A stretch of DNA of 21,325 nucleotides, from contig CAMDAN010000035.1 in the NCBI GenBank assembly GCA_945888535.1, positions 1-21,325 on the forward strand, read 5' to 3'. The stretch's first letter is position 1. Every line of letters starts with the position of its first letter. This document shows, piece by piece, positions 7,834-16,501 of this stretch. Both the position numbers and the translations under genes were made by a program. Source of the DNA: Bordetella parapertussis. Its GTDB lineage: Bacteria > Pseudomonadota > Gammaproteobacteria > Burkholderiales > Burkholderiaceae_C. The notes beneath the pieces are model-generated. The model was not told where the DNA came from and searched no databases. It saw only the letters and a program-made list of their open reading frames with translations.

Positions 7834-10299
7834 TTACAAGGTGTCCGTGAAGCTGCGCAACTTATCGCTGCGGCTGGGGTGCTTGAGTTTGCGCAAGGCC
7901 TTGGCTTCAATTTGGCGAATTCGCTCGCGCGTTACGTCAAACTGTTTGCCTACTTCTTCAAGGGTGTGGTCGCTGGCCATCTCGATACCAAAGCGCATAC
8001 GCAAAACTTTGGCTTCGCGAGGCGTCAAACTATCCAAGATGTCTTTCACCACATCACGTAAGCCCGCTTGCATGGCAGCTTCCATAGGCGCGGTGTTTGC
8101 GCCATCTTCAATGAAGTCACCCAAGTGGCTGTCATCATCATCGCCAATCGGTGTTTCCATGGAAATCGGCTCTTTGGCGATTTTCATGATCTTGCGGATC
8201 TTGTCTTCAGGAATTTCCATGCGCTCGGCCAAGACGCTGGCATCGGGCTCAAAACCAAACTCTTGCAAGTGCTGGCGGCTGATGCGGTTCATCTTGTTGA
8301 TGGTCTCGATCATGTGCACCGGAATTCGAATGGTGCGGGCTTGGTCGGCAATTGAGCGGGTAATCGCTTGGCGAATCCACCAAGTCGCGTAGGTCGAGAA
8401 TTTGTAGCCGCGGCGGTACTCAAATTTGTCCACAGCTTTCATCAAGCCGATATTGCCTTCTTGGATCAAGTCCAAAAATTGCAAGCCCCGGTTGGTGTAT
8501 TTCTTGGCAATCGAAATGACCAAACGCAAGTTAGCCTCGATCATTTCTTTTTTCGCTGCGCGTGAGTTGGCTTCGCCCGAGTTCATGCGTTTGTTGATGT
8601 CTTTGAGTTGATCCAAAGGCACCACCACGTTGGTTTGCAAGTCAATCAAGCGCTGCTGGATGTCCTGAACTGGCGGAATATTGCGCGCCATCACCGGGCT
8701 CCAAGGCTTGCCAGCAGCGGCTTGTTTTTCAATCCACTTGAGGTTGAGCAATTGGCTGGCAACGCGGTTGCCATTTTTATCGCGACCGCTGAAGTCGGAG
8801 ATAAAGTTTTCTTGGCTGTACCCGCACTTGTCGACCAAGATGCGGCGCAGTTCGCGTTCTTTCTTGCGAATGTCGTCCACCTGGCCGCGCACCATGTCGC
8901 AGAGTTTTTCAATCTGTTTGGCGGTAAAGCGAATCGTCATCAATTCTTCGCTGAGCATTTTTTGTGCTTTAACGTAACTGGGTGATCCGTGGCCTTCTTT
9001 GTCGTAAATCTTGTGCATTTTTTCAAACAGATCACGTAATTTGTCAAAACGAATCAAGGCTTCGCGTTTGAGTTCTTCCAGCTTCTTGGTCAGGGCTTTG
9101 GAGCCGCCTTTGCCGTCATCATCGTCATCGGCGTCGAATTCGTCAAAGTCTTCTTCGGCCACGTAATCGTCGGCTTCGTTGGGGTTGAAGAAGCCGTCCA
9201 CGATGGTGGTGATCACCACTTTGTTTTCGCGGATTTCTTCGCCCAGGCTCAAGATGGCCGCAATGGTTGCGGGTGAGCCAGAGATGGCTTCCATCATCGC
9301 CATCAAGCCGCCTTCAATGCGTTTGGCAATTTCAATTTCGCCTTCACGGGTGAGCAACTCGACGGTTCCCATTTCGCGCATGTACATGCGAACAGGGTCG
9401 GTGGTTCGGCCAAATTCGCTGTCTACGGTTGAGAGCGCCGCAACCGCTTCTTCTTCAGCCTCGGCCTCCGTTGCCGCAGTGGCAACGTTGTTGTTGATCA
9501 AAAGGGTTTCGGCGTCTGGCGTTTGCTCGTACACCGCAATGCCCATGTCATTGAGTTGGGCAATCACGACTTCAAGAATTTCAGCCTCAACTAACTTTCC
9601 GGGCAAGTGGTCTGAAATCTCGCCGTGGGTCAGGTAGCCGCGGGTGCGTCCGAGCTTGACCATTTCAATAAAGGCACTTTCACGCTTGACCTTTTCTTCT
9701 TCGGAAAGAATGGTTTGCTCGAGTCCAAATTCTTTCATCAACGCCCGGGCCTTGGCCTGGCTGATTTTCATGCGCAAAGGCTTAACCTTCTCACCGGGTG
9801 CGACGGCTACGGGCTCGGCTTCGAGTTCAGCCTCAATGTCCGCCATATCCGGATCGTTCAACGCACCGGCTGATTTTTTGGTTTTTTTGCTGGGCTTTGC
9901 GGCTGGTTTGGCTGCGGCTTTAGAAGCGGCTTTAACCGGCGTTTTTGCCGGAGCCTTGGCTGGGGTTTTTGCAGCGGGTTTAGCGATCGCTTTAGGCGCG
10001 GCCTTGGCAATGACCTTAGCCGCTACTTTGGCGGCGACTTTAACGGGCGGCTTGGCCGCAGGTTTTACGGTCGGCTTGGCGGAAGATTTCGCGACAGGCT
10101 TGGCCACGGTTTTAGCTGGAACTTTGGCTTTTGAAGCGACTTTGGATTTCGACACGGGCACAGGAACAACTTTCTTTTTGGGCGCAGGGGCTGCCTTTTT
10201 AGGGGCCACTACTTTTCGCTTTGCCGCAGGCTTGACTGCAGTTTTTTTAGCAGTTTTCTTGGCGGACTGGACAGGCTTGGCAGATTTGGCAGAAGGCAT
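7834..10299 (-). CDS. rpoD: RNA polymerase principal sigma factor RpoD (sigma-70)
   Basis: RpoD directs housekeeping promoter recognition. Region 1.1 is recognisable at about 205-260 ([26 protein letters not shown]). Region 1.2/2.1 starts near 300 ([11 protein letters not shown]). A long acidic/non-conserved insert spans roughly 330-560. Regions 2.2-2.4 include [34 protein letters not shown] and [17 protein letters not shown] (590-650). Region 4.2 holds the -35-reading helix [20 protein letters not shown] (789-808). At 821 residues it is about 200 longer than the E. coli protein, because of an N-terminal Lys/Ala/Pro tail. The ATG at 10299 is supported by GAGG seven bases upstream, so the tail is probably translated. 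dnaG lies upstream (dnaG-rpoD, as in the macromolecular synthesis operon) and aroE directly downstream. Confidence 0.98.
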   Translation of the reverse strand: MPSAKSAKPVQSAKKTAKKTAVKPAAKRKVVAPKKAAPAPKKKVVPVPVSKSKVASKAKVPAKTVAKPVAKSSAKPTVKPAAKPPVKVAAKVAAKVIAKAAPKAIAKPAAKTPAKAPAKTPVKAASKAAAKPAAKPSKKTKKSAGALNDPDMADIEAELEAEPVAVAPGEKVKPLRMKISQAKARALMKEFGLEQTILSEEEKVKRESAFIEMVKLGRTRGYLTHGEISDHLPGKLVEAEILEVVIAQLNDMGIAVYEQTPDAETLLINNNVATAATEAEAEEEAVAALSTVDSEFGRTTDPVRMYMREMGTVELLTREGEIEIAKRIEGGLMAMMEAISGSPATIAAILSLGEEIRENKVVITTIVDGFFNPNEADDYVAEEDFDEFDADDDDDGKGGSKALTKKLEELKREALIRFDKLRDLFEKMHKIYDKEGHGSPSYVKAQKMLSEELMTIRFTAKQIEKLCDMVRGQVDDIRKKERELRRILVDKCGYSQENFISDFSGRDKNGNRVASQLLNLKWIEKQAAAGKPWSPVMARNIPPVQDIQQRLIDLQTNVVVPLDQLKDINKRMNSGEANSRAAKKEMIEANLRLVISIAKKYTNRGLQFLDLIQEGNIGLMKAVDKFEYRRGYKFSTYATWWIRQAITRSIADQARTIRIPVHMIETINKMNRISRQHLQEFGFEPDASVLAERMEIPEDKIRKIMKIAKEPISMETPIGDDDDSHLGDFIEDGANTAPMEAAMQAGLRDVVKDILDSLTPREAKVLRMRFGIEMASDHTLEEVGKQFDVTRERIRQIEAKALRKLKHPSRSDKLRSFTDTL
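9871..10293 (-). repeat. rpoD: Lys/Ala/Pro-rich low-complexity repeats encoding the RpoD N-terminal tail
   Basis: Codons 3-143 of rpoD are made of degenerate repeats of the types AKPAAK, PAKTPVK and KVAAK, with almost no acidic residues. Composition resembles histone H1 / AlgP-like C-terminal tails. The unit is irregular at the DNA level, so this is a degenerate tandem region and not a clean microsatellite. It also opens a long spurious frame on the opposite strand, which I do not regard as a gene. Confidence 0.85.
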
Positions 10300-10534
10300 A
10301 GGGAAACCTCAAAACAACAAAAATACACAGGAAAGGACAGCGAGCTTCTCAGTTAAGCCAGGCAAAACTAAGGGCAAGACGGCAAACGAACAAGGGGAAC
10401 AGAGACGCAACGGAGACGAAAAAGGCAAGATGTAGGGGCGAACATTTGGGGTGCAATCCTTGCGGTGTGGTGGCCATGGTGATCGGTGTCACGGGGTGGC
10501 CTAAACCGGAGGTGTTGCTGTCGCTCTTGCCGAA
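10300..10534 (-). other. dnaG-rpoD intergenic region (likely 5' region of rpoD)
   Basis: A 235-base spacer between the dnaG stop and the rpoD start. Its rpoD-proximal end carries GAGG as the ribosome binding site and a pyrimidine-rich stretch. I see no clean intrinsic terminator for dnaG and no strong sigma-70 promoter. A TTGCAC / TACATC pair at 16-base spacing is too weak to call. No open frame of gene-like quality is present. Confidence 0.4.
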
Positions 10535-12376
10535 CTAATCTCGGATTATACCTGCAGATTGCTGTTGTTCCAGTATTTTTCTTCGGGTTTGAAGGTCGCG
10601 GTAGCGTTGCAAAGCGGTGGGATCGCTCGCTGAAGCCTCAATGGCTTGGGTTTCTTGGTCCTTGAGCCGCTCAATCAGCATCCGGGCCAGCAGGTCACGC
10701 AACTCCGGCGCTGCCTCGTCTTGGTTTTCTCCGGGTTGGGTTGGGCCCGACATCAAGCGCAGCGCCAGCGCTTCGAAAGTCTGGCCCGTGAGCTCTTCGC
10801 GCAGGGCGCTCCAGGTCAACGGCCCATGGTCATGCAGCTGGCTCTCTAGCCAAACAAAAAAAGGCCCATGCGGCTCGGGAAGTTCGCACAGCATGCTGTG
10901 GTCTTCGCCAGAGAGCGCTTCCCATAAATGGCTCTGACCGAGCAAAATTCGGGTCGCGTGGTCGGCGCGGCTGGCCGGTTGCGCCCGAACGCCCATGCGG
11001 GGGCGGGGGCTTGCCGCGCGGGGGGCGTAGGGTTTGGCGTTGTCTTTGCTGGGTTTGCGTGTGCTGGGGTTAGAAGGCATCCACAGTTCGCTGAGCTCGC
11101 GGCTGGTGAGTTGCACCATATCGGCCATCTCGGAGAGCAGTTGAAGTTTGAGCGCGCCCTCGGGGAGCTGCATCCACAAGGGCTTGGCGTTGCTGGACAA
11201 ATGCGCCCGTCCTTCGGCGGTGTTGAGGTCACAACCCTCGCTGGCCGCTTCAACCAAAAAGCGGCTTAGGGGGGTGGCTTGCGTGATGTAAGTGGCAAAT
11301 GCGTCAGCGCCATGGGCGCGGATAAAACTATCGGGGTCGTGTTCTGCCGGCAGAAATAAAAACTTGATGCTGCGCACATCGGTGGCAAAGGGCAGGGCGC
11401 CATCGAGCGCTTTGCGAGCGGCGCGGCGGCCCGCACTGTCGCCATCGAAACTAAAAACGACTGCGTCCGTGAAGCGAAAGAGTTTTTGAACATGTTCGTT
11501 GGTGCAAGCTGTTCCTAAAGTGGCCACCGCGTTGGGAAACCCCAACTGCGCCAGCGCCACGACATCCATATACCCTTCCGTCACCAGCGCATAGCCCATA
11601 TCACGCAAATGGGCGCGGGCTTCGAATAAGCCATAGAGCTCTCGACCTTTGCTAAAGACCGGCGTTTCGGGGGAGTTTAAATATTTAGGTTTTTCATCGC
11701 CCAGCACCCGACCGCCAAAGCCAATGCATTCCCCCTTGATATTTCGAATCGGAAACATCACCCGGTCGCGAAAACGGTCGTAGCGTTTTTCTTCTGCGCC
11801 TTCTTCGGCGTTGCTAATCACCAAGCCGCTTTCCACCAAGAGCGGGTCATCGTATTGGGGAAAGACGCTGGCAAGCGAGCGCCAGCCCTCTGGGGCATAA
11901 CCCAAACCAAATTGTTTTGCAATTTCGCCAGAGAGGCCGCGGCCCTTGAGGTAGGCAATTGCGACCGGGGCCTCTTTGAGATGGCGTCGATACGATTCGC
12001 CCGCTTTTTCTAGTACGGTGTTGAGCGTGTGCTGTTTTTCACGTTGTTCTTGGGCGCGGGCGCGGTCTTGGGGCGAGGCTTCGTCTTCGGGCACTTGCAT
12101 GCCGTATTGCTGGGCCAGGTCGTGGACGGCTTCAACGAACGTCATGCCGGCGTGGTCCATTAAAAAGCTGATCGCGTTGCCATTTTTTCCGCAGCCAAAG
12201 CAATGGTAAAACTGCTTGGTCGGGCTCACTGAGAACGACGGTGACTTTTCGCCATGGAACGGGCACAGGCCCATAAAGTTGGCGCCCCCTTTTTTAAGCT
12301 GGACGTACCTTCCCACGATGTCCACCACATCAGCGCGAGCGATGAGCTCTTGGATAAAAGTTTGTGGGATCGCCAT
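10535..12376 (-). CDS. dnaG: DNA primase DnaG
   Basis: DnaG makes RNA primers at the replication fork together with DnaB helicase. The N-terminal zinc-binding domain has CPFHGEKSPSF and HCFGCG, giving ligands Cys38, His41, Cys59 and Cys62. The polymerase core has RFRDRVMFPI (201-210) and GFGGRVLG. The TOPRIM domain has VTEGYMDVVAL with Glu267 and the metal-binding FSFDGDSAGRRAA (Asp311, Asp313). The C-terminal region is helical and would contact DnaB. I chose ATG 12376 (MAIPQTFIQEL), giving 613 residues. An in-frame TTG at 12418 overlaps the upstream gene's stop and adds 14 unconserved residues. It sits between ggt and rpoD. Confidence 0.97.
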   Translation of the reverse strand: MAIPQTFIQELIARADVVDIVGRYVQLKKGGANFMGLCPFHGEKSPSFSVSPTKQFYHCFGCGKNGNAISFLMDHAGMTFVEAVHDLAQQYGMQVPEDEASPQDRARAQEQREKQHTLNTVLEKAGESYRRHLKEAPVAIAYLKGRGLSGEIAKQFGLGYAPEGWRSLASVFPQYDDPLLVESGLVISNAEEGAEEKRYDRFRDRVMFPIRNIKGECIGFGGRVLGDEKPKYLNSPETPVFSKGRELYGLFEARAHLRDMGYALVTEGYMDVVALAQLGFPNAVATLGTACTNEHVQKLFRFTDAVVFSFDGDSAGRRAARKALDGALPFATDVRSIKFLFLPAEHDPDSFIRAHGADAFATYITQATPLSRFLVEAASEGCDLNTAEGRAHLSSNAKPLWMQLPEGALKLQLLSEMADMVQLTSRELSELWMPSNPSTRKPSKDNAKPYAPRAASPRPRMGVRAQPASRADHATRILLGQSHLWEALSGEDHSMLCELPEPHGPFFVWLESQLHDHGPLTWSALREELTGQTFEALALRLMSGPTQPGENQDEAAPELRDLLARMLIERLKDQETQAIEASASDPTALQRYRDLQTRRKILEQQQSAGIIRD

Positions 12377-12414
12377 GGAGAGATTGTAGAAGTGCGCGGT
12401 GTGGGGCGGGTCGC

Positions 12415-14232
12415 TCAATCGCCCAGCACCACCCCTTCGCGTCGGGGATCGGCTCCACCAAACCAGCCCTTTGGGGTTCGTGCAATCGCTTGCAATCCAC
12501 TGGGCATGGGTATTTGAATGACGTCATGGCCGAGCGCTTGCAACTTTTCAACGGTTGCACTTGGGAAGCGGTTTTGCTCCAAAAAAAGCGGGCCGCCCAG
12601 GGTTCCGAAATTAGGAACGTCAATGGCGCTTTGGGCGTTCAGGTCCCCATTGAGAACGCCGTAAAGCGTTTTGGCAGTGAAGTGAATGATGAGTGCCCCA
12701 CCCGGGCTTCCCAGAGACATCAAAAGTTGACCGGTGTCAGCGTCAAAAACCAAGGTCGGCGACATGGACGAACGCGGACGCTTGCCTGGCTCAACCCGGT
12801 TGGCAATCGGTAACCCGTCCGCATTGGTTGGAGTAAAACTGAAATCCGTCAATTGGTTGTTGAGTAAAAAACCACCTTCCAGCCCCAGCCCTCTGTTCAC
12901 CATCACCCGCGCGCCCCATGCATCTTCAATGGTCGTGGTCATCGCCACCGCGTTTCCAAAGCGATCCACGATAGATAGATGCGACGTACCGTACTCGGTT
13001 TGGTCGGGCATGGGCGCGTAGCTGACCTTCACCGCACCGGGGTTTCCGGGCTGCACGTTTTTGATGGCAGGACCTTGAGCCTTGATGTTCGCAGCGCGTT
13101 GCGCCAAATACGTGGGCTCAAGCAAACTGTTCCAGTCGGTTCCGGGCGCGGCTACAAATGCGGGATCAGCAATAAATTGGGCCCGATCTGCAAAGGCCAG
13201 TTTGGCGGCTTCGGTGTAAAAGTGCAACCAATCGCTGCTAGGAGTGCCTTGGTCAAAAGTTTCTAAGTGTGCCTTTGTATGTTGCAACATTCCCAAAATT
13301 TGTCCGATAGCGACCATGCCTGAGCTTGGTGGCGGCATCCCGCATATACGGTAATTCCCACCTGCTGTTTGGGGCGATTTTTCTACGCGGTAGCGTATGC
13401 AGAGCGGTTCTCGCACGATCGGTTGGTAGTGTGCCAAGTCTTGCATGCTCAAGACGCCGGGGTTGGTCGGATGGCTTTGAACTGCGCGAACCATAGCTTG
13501 CGCAACCTCACCGGCCATGACAGCGTCACTGCCTTTGTTTGCAATAGCCTGTAAAACGGTTGCCAGCTCTGGGTTGCGCAGTGGGTGCCCGGCGGGCCAT
13601 GCTTGGCCGTTGGTATCGTAAAAATAACGCGCAGCAAAGGGGTCGTTTTTCAACGCCGTTTCCGCTTTGAGCAGCGTTGCCATCCGTGGGCTGACAGCAA
13701 ACCCGTTGTTTGCCAAAGCGATGGCAGGCGCAAACAAACGCGCCCATGGCAGCTTGCCGTGTTGCTCGTGGGCCAGTGCCAACATTCGCAGCACGCCGGG
13801 GGTGCCTACGGAGCGCCCGCCCACCACAGCCTGTTTAAATGGCATGGCTTTGCCGTCGCTTTGAAGAAAGAGCGTGGGTGTGACGCCCGACGGGGCGGTC
13901 TCTCTGCCGTCAAAGGCTTGGGTTTTTTTGCCATCAAAGTGCAGTAAAAAAGCACCGCCGCCTAAGCCGCTGCTTTGGGGCTCAACCAAGGCCAAGACCA
14001 TCTGTACAGCGATGGTGGCATCAACCGCACTTCCGCCGGCTTGAAGAATTTCCAACCCGGCTTGGCTGGCCAAAGGGTTTGCCGATGCGATGGCGAAGGT
14101 TTGGGTGGGCACCCCTTTTTTTTCTGAAACGAGACTGGGAAATTCAGGTTGAACCGTTTGCGCAGCGCATAAACCCGCCAACAACGCAGCGGTCAGCCCA
14201 GAGATTAAATGAAGGAAAGCGTTGTTAAGCAT
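12415..14232 (-). CDS. ggt: Gamma-glutamyltransferase (periplasmic)
   Basis: GGT cleaves or transfers the gamma-glutamyl group of glutathione and related compounds, and matures by self-cleavage into two chains. From ATG 14232 the product has 605 residues with a clear signal peptide (residues 1-25, hydrophobic core LISGLTAALLAGL, ending CAAQ). Conserved parts are FAIASANPLASQAG, EPQSSGLGGGAF, FDGRETAP (Arg110, Glu111), the processing site/nucleophile Thr416 in EYGTSHLSIVD, and SSMSPT with GSPGGAL for the oxyanion hole. The loop GGFLLNNQLTDFS matches the lid-bearing region. ATG 14232 comes one base after the slyX stop, so it is probably translationally coupled; an upstream in-frame start at 14280 would overlap slyX and bury the signal peptide. 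Confidence 0.95.
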   Translation of the reverse strand: MLNNAFLHLISGLTAALLAGLCAAQTVQPEFPSLVSEKKGVPTQTFAIASANPLASQAGLEILQAGGSAVDATIAVQMVLALVEPQSSGLGGGAFLLHFDGKKTQAFDGRETAPSGVTPTLFLQSDGKAMPFKQAVVGGRSVGTPGVLRMLALAHEQHGKLPWARLFAPAIALANNGFAVSPRMATLLKAETALKNDPFAARYFYDTNGQAWPAGHPLRNPELATVLQAIANKGSDAVMAGEVAQAMVRAVQSHPTNPGVLSMQDLAHYQPIVREPLCIRYRVEKSPQTAGGNYRICGMPPPSSGMVAIGQILGMLQHTKAHLETFDQGTPSSDWLHFYTEAAKLAFADRAQFIADPAFVAAPGTDWNSLLEPTYLAQRAANIKAQGPAIKNVQPGNPGAVKVSYAPMPDQTEYGTSHLSIVDRFGNAVAMTTTIEDAWGARVMVNRGLGLEGGFLLNNQLTDFSFTPTNADGLPIANRVEPGKRPRSSMSPTLVFDADTGQLLMSLGSPGGALIIHFTAKTLYGVLNGDLNAQSAIDVPNFGTLGGPLFLEQNRFPSATVEKLQALGHDVIQIPMPSGLQAIARTPKGWFGGADPRREGVVLGD

Positions 14233-14233
14233 A

Positions 14234-14455
14234 TTAATAATGCGGCGGCAACTCATCACGCAGGTTACGTTGTGATTCATTCTGCGGGTTGCTCAGTTGC
14301 TGTCGAAGGTGAAGGATTTCGCTAATGAGCGCGTTGATCTGCGTTTGTTGGCGAATCACGGTTTGGTCGAGTTTGTCGAGCAAGTCTTCGGTAAAACTGG
14401 CTTTGATTTCGAGTTCGGTGAGCCGATGGGCCGTTTTTTCTTCAAGGCTTGGCAT
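14234..14455 (-). CDS. slyX: SlyX family protein
   Basis: A 73-residue protein predicted to be almost entirely a coiled coil (HRLTELEIKASFTEDLLDKL through LISEILHLRQQL), ending in the family's hallmark DELPPHY. SlyX proteins are widespread in Proteobacteria, but their biochemical role is not established. The ATG at 14455 has a poor ribosome binding site. The stop codon is one base from the ggt start, and the PAS-LuxR regulator ends 36 bases upstream, so the gene could belong to a transcript starting at either. Confidence 0.9.
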   Translation of the reverse strand: MPSLEEKTAHRLTELEIKASFTEDLLDKLDQTVIRQQTQINALISEILHLRQQLSNPQNESQRNLRDELPPHY

Positions 14456-14491
14456 AGTGAAAATTCGTAAATAAAGATGAAAAAAACATAG

Positions 14492-15046
14492 CTAACCCCC
14501 TAACAATTTGTGGACCAACTCAGCCGTGGTGGCGGCTTGAAATTTGCGCATCAACCGGGCGCGGTAAATTTCAACCGTGCGGTGACTGATATCTAAAGAC
14601 TTCCCAATCAGTTTAGAGGTAAGACCTTGCATCAGGTGGGCTGCGACTTCGCGCTCGCGAGCGGTGAGTTCGGCTTTAACCGGGCGGCGTTCACTCAAGT
14701 CTTCAAAACTCCAAATGCCGGCTTCATGGGGAGCGCTGCGGTTTAAGGCGCGGCCCGTCACGTGACACCAAAATGCCTCGCCTTTGAAGCGTCCGTCCAC
14801 GCGGCGCATGATGCGGTCATCGGCGTAACTGCCGCTGCGGTTGAGGATGGGCGCGATGCGCTCGCCGGTGCGCTCAAACTCATCGGCGCTGGGGTATAGC
14901 ACTTGAAAGCTTTGGCCTAAGAGTTGGTCTCGTGAGACGCCAAACATCTCGCACAAATGGGCGTTGCAGTCCACAATGGCGCGGTTGCGCGAAAGCGCCA
15001 AGCCCACGGGGGCGAGGTCAAAGGCTTGGCGATAGTCAATGTCCAT
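14492..15046 (-). CDS. PAS domain - LuxR-type HTH transcriptional regulator
   Basis: A 184-residue DNA-binding regulator. Residues 1-115 form a PAS-fold sensor (FDLAPVGLALSRNRAIVDCN, FGVSRDQLLGQSFQVLYPS, then the HVTGRAL beta strand). Residues 125-184 form a LuxR/FixJ-type helix-turn-helix (LTAREREVAAHLMQG, KSLDISHRTVEIYRARLM). There is no receiver domain, so it is not a classic response regulator; the PAS domain presumably senses a ligand or partner, which the sequence does not identify. I use ATG 15046; a TTG at 15103 would extend the protein through the palindromic site and is unlikely. It diverges from scoAB with an 88-base gap holding an 8-bp inverted repeat, which makes it the leading candidate for the scoAB regulator and its own. 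Confidence 0.9.
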   Translation of the reverse strand: MDIDYRQAFDLAPVGLALSRNRAIVDCNAHLCEMFGVSRDQLLGQSFQVLYPSADEFERTGERIAPILNRSGSYADDRIMRRVDGRFKGEAFWCHVTGRALNRSAPHEAGIWSFEDLSERRPVKAELTAREREVAAHLMQGLTSKLIGKSLDISHRTVEIYRARLMRKFQAATTAELVHKLLGG

Positions 15047-15055
15047 GTAAGAAAA

Positions 15056-15077
15056 ACTACGTACTAAATTACGTAGT
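15056..15077. promoter_or_regulatory. Perfect inverted repeat, candidate operator between the PAS-LuxR regulator and scoAB
   Basis: ACTACGTA (15056-15063) and TACGTAGT (15070-15077) are exact inverted repeats separated by 6 bases. A further CGTAG half-site follows at 15080-15084. The site starts 10 bases upstream of the regulator's start codon and lies 57 bases or more upstream of the scoA start. A two-fold symmetric site of this size suits a dimer of LuxR-type HTH domains. Binding by the adjacent regulator is inferred, not shown. Confidence 0.7.
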
Positions 15078-15134
15078 ATCGTAGCCCAAGGTAACGACCT
15101 CAAAGTTTTATCCCATTAACCGGAGTACAGCGCA

Positions 15135-15842
15135 GTGAACAAAATTTATCCCAGTGCCGCCGCGGCACTTCAAGGCATTGTTAAAGACGGGCAGTTGCTG
15201 GCCGTTGGTGGCTTTGGCCTGTGCGGCATCCCAGAGGCTTTGATTGATGCTTTGCGCGACAGCGGCGTTCAAAACCTGACGGCCATTTCCAACAACGCAG
15301 GTGTCGATGGTTTTGGTTTGGGCAAGTTGCTTGAAACCCGCCAAATCAAAAAAATGATTTCCAGCTATGTCGGGGAAAACAAAGAGTTTGAGCGGCAATA
15401 CCTGGCGGGTGAGTTGCAGTTGGAGTTCACGCCGCAAGGCACCTTGGCTGAAAAGCTGCGTGCTGGCGGCGCAGGCATTCCTGCCTTCTTTACCAAAACC
15501 GGCGTAGGCACCATCGTGGCTGAGGGGAAAGAGTTGCGCGAATTTGATGGGGAAACCTATGTCATGGAACGGGCGCTGATTCCTGATGTGGCTTTGGTGA
15601 AAGCGCACCGTGCGGACAAATCGGGGAATTTGCAATTTCGCTTTACGGCCCGCAACTTCAACCCCGCAGTGGCGATGGCAGGAAAAATCACGGTGGTCGA
15701 GGTGGAGGAAATTGTTGAAACAGGCGAGATCGCACCAGACCAGGTTCACTTGCCTGGCATTTATGTGCACCGCTTGGTGCTCAACGCCAACCCAGAAAAG
15801 CGGATTGAAAAACGCACCATCACAGAAACATCGGGAGTTTGA
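15135..15842 (+). CDS. scoA: 3-oxoacid (succinyl-CoA:3-ketoacid) CoA-transferase subunit A
   Basis: Subunit A of the two-chain SCOT-type CoA transferase, which moves CoA from succinyl-CoA to acetoacetate so that it can be cleaved to acetyl-CoA. The CoA-transferase I signature is clear near the start ([18 protein letters not shown], residues 23-40). Other family blocks include [31 protein letters not shown] and [15 protein letters not shown]. The product has 235 residues, standard for the family. Translation starts at GTG 15135, with GGAG nine bases upstream. The stop codon sits two bases before the scoB start codon. Confidence 0.95.
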   Translation: MNKIYPSAAAALQGIVKDGQLLAVGGFGLCGIPEALIDALRDSGVQNLTAISNNAGVDGFGLGKLLETRQIKKMISSYVGENKEFERQYLAGELQLEFTPQGTLAEKLRAGGAGIPAFFTKTGVGTIVAEGKELREFDGETYVMERALIPDVALVKAHRADKSGNLQFRFTARNFNPAVAMAGKITVVEVEEIVETGEIAPDQVHLPGIYVHRLVLNANPEKRIEKRTITETSGV

Positions 15843-15844
15843 AT

Positions 15845-16483
15845 ATGAGCTGGAGTCAAGACCAAATGGCCGCCCGCGCGGCCCATGAACTAGAAGATGG
15901 TTTTTATGTGAACCTGGGAATTGGGATTCCCACGCTGGTTGCCAACCATGTCCCGGCGGACAAAGAAGTGTGGCTGCAAAGTGAAAACGGCATGTTGGGG
16001 ATTGGTCCCTTTCCAACCGAGGCAGAAGTGGACGCAGATTTGATCAATGCGGGCAAACAAACGGTTACCACGATCAAGGGCTCCAGTATTTTCGGCAGCC
16101 ACGATAGCTTTGCCATGATCCGCGGCGGGAAAGTCAATCTCAGTATTTTGGGCGCCATGCAGGTCAGTGAAAAGGGCGATTTAGCCAATTGGATGATTCC
16201 CGGAAAGATGGTCAAAGGCATGGGCGGGGCGATGGACTTGGTCGCTGGCGTCAAGCGCGTGATCGTGCTTATGGAGCATGTAGCCAAGAAAAAAGATGGC
16301 AGCGAAGACCTCAAAATTTTGCCCCATTGCACCTTGCCTTTGACGGGCGTGGGCGTGGTGGACCGCATCATCACGGATTTGGCGGTCATGGACGTGACCC
16401 CCGCCGGATTGAAAGTCGTGGAGATGGCGCCCGGAGTCACCCGCGAGATGTTGCAATCCAAAACCGGCGTGACCTTGATTTAA
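15845..16483 (+). CDS. scoB: 3-oxoacid CoA-transferase subunit B
   Basis: Subunit B carries the catalytic glutamate that forms the CoA thioester intermediate: Glu47 in [12 protein letters not shown]. Preceding [12 protein letters not shown] and later [30 protein letters not shown] and [18 protein letters not shown] are all standard SCOT B motifs. The 212-residue length is normal. ATG 15845 is chosen because GGGAG lies 8 bases upstream; an in-frame TTG at 15839 overlaps the scoA stop and is less likely. The scoA stop (15840-15842) is only two bases before this start, so coupled translation and 1:1 subunit supply are expected. Confidence 0.96.
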   Translation: MSWSQDQMAARAAHELEDGFYVNLGIGIPTLVANHVPADKEVWLQSENGMLGIGPFPTEAEVDADLINAGKQTVTTIKGSSIFGSHDSFAMIRGGKVNLSILGAMQVSEKGDLANWMIPGKMVKGMGGAMDLVAGVKRVIVLMEHVAKKKDGSEDLKILPHCTLPLTGVGVVDRIITDLAVMDVTPAGLKVVEMAPGVTREMLQSKTGVTLI

Positions 16484-16501
16484 GGCCGTGCGGGTTTGGG
16501 T

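Noticed and set aside
9644..10435. Long plus-strand open frame opposite the rpoD N-terminus
   Set aside because: It is the antisense of Lys/Ala-rich codons, which lack stops on the other strand; the product is low-complexity Ala/Leu/Thr repeat with no family character.
15108..16016. 302-codon open frame on the minus strand across scoA and the start of scoB
   Set aside because: scoA and scoB on the plus strand are unambiguous enzymes with ribosome binding sites; this frame is their shadow and shows no recognisable domain.
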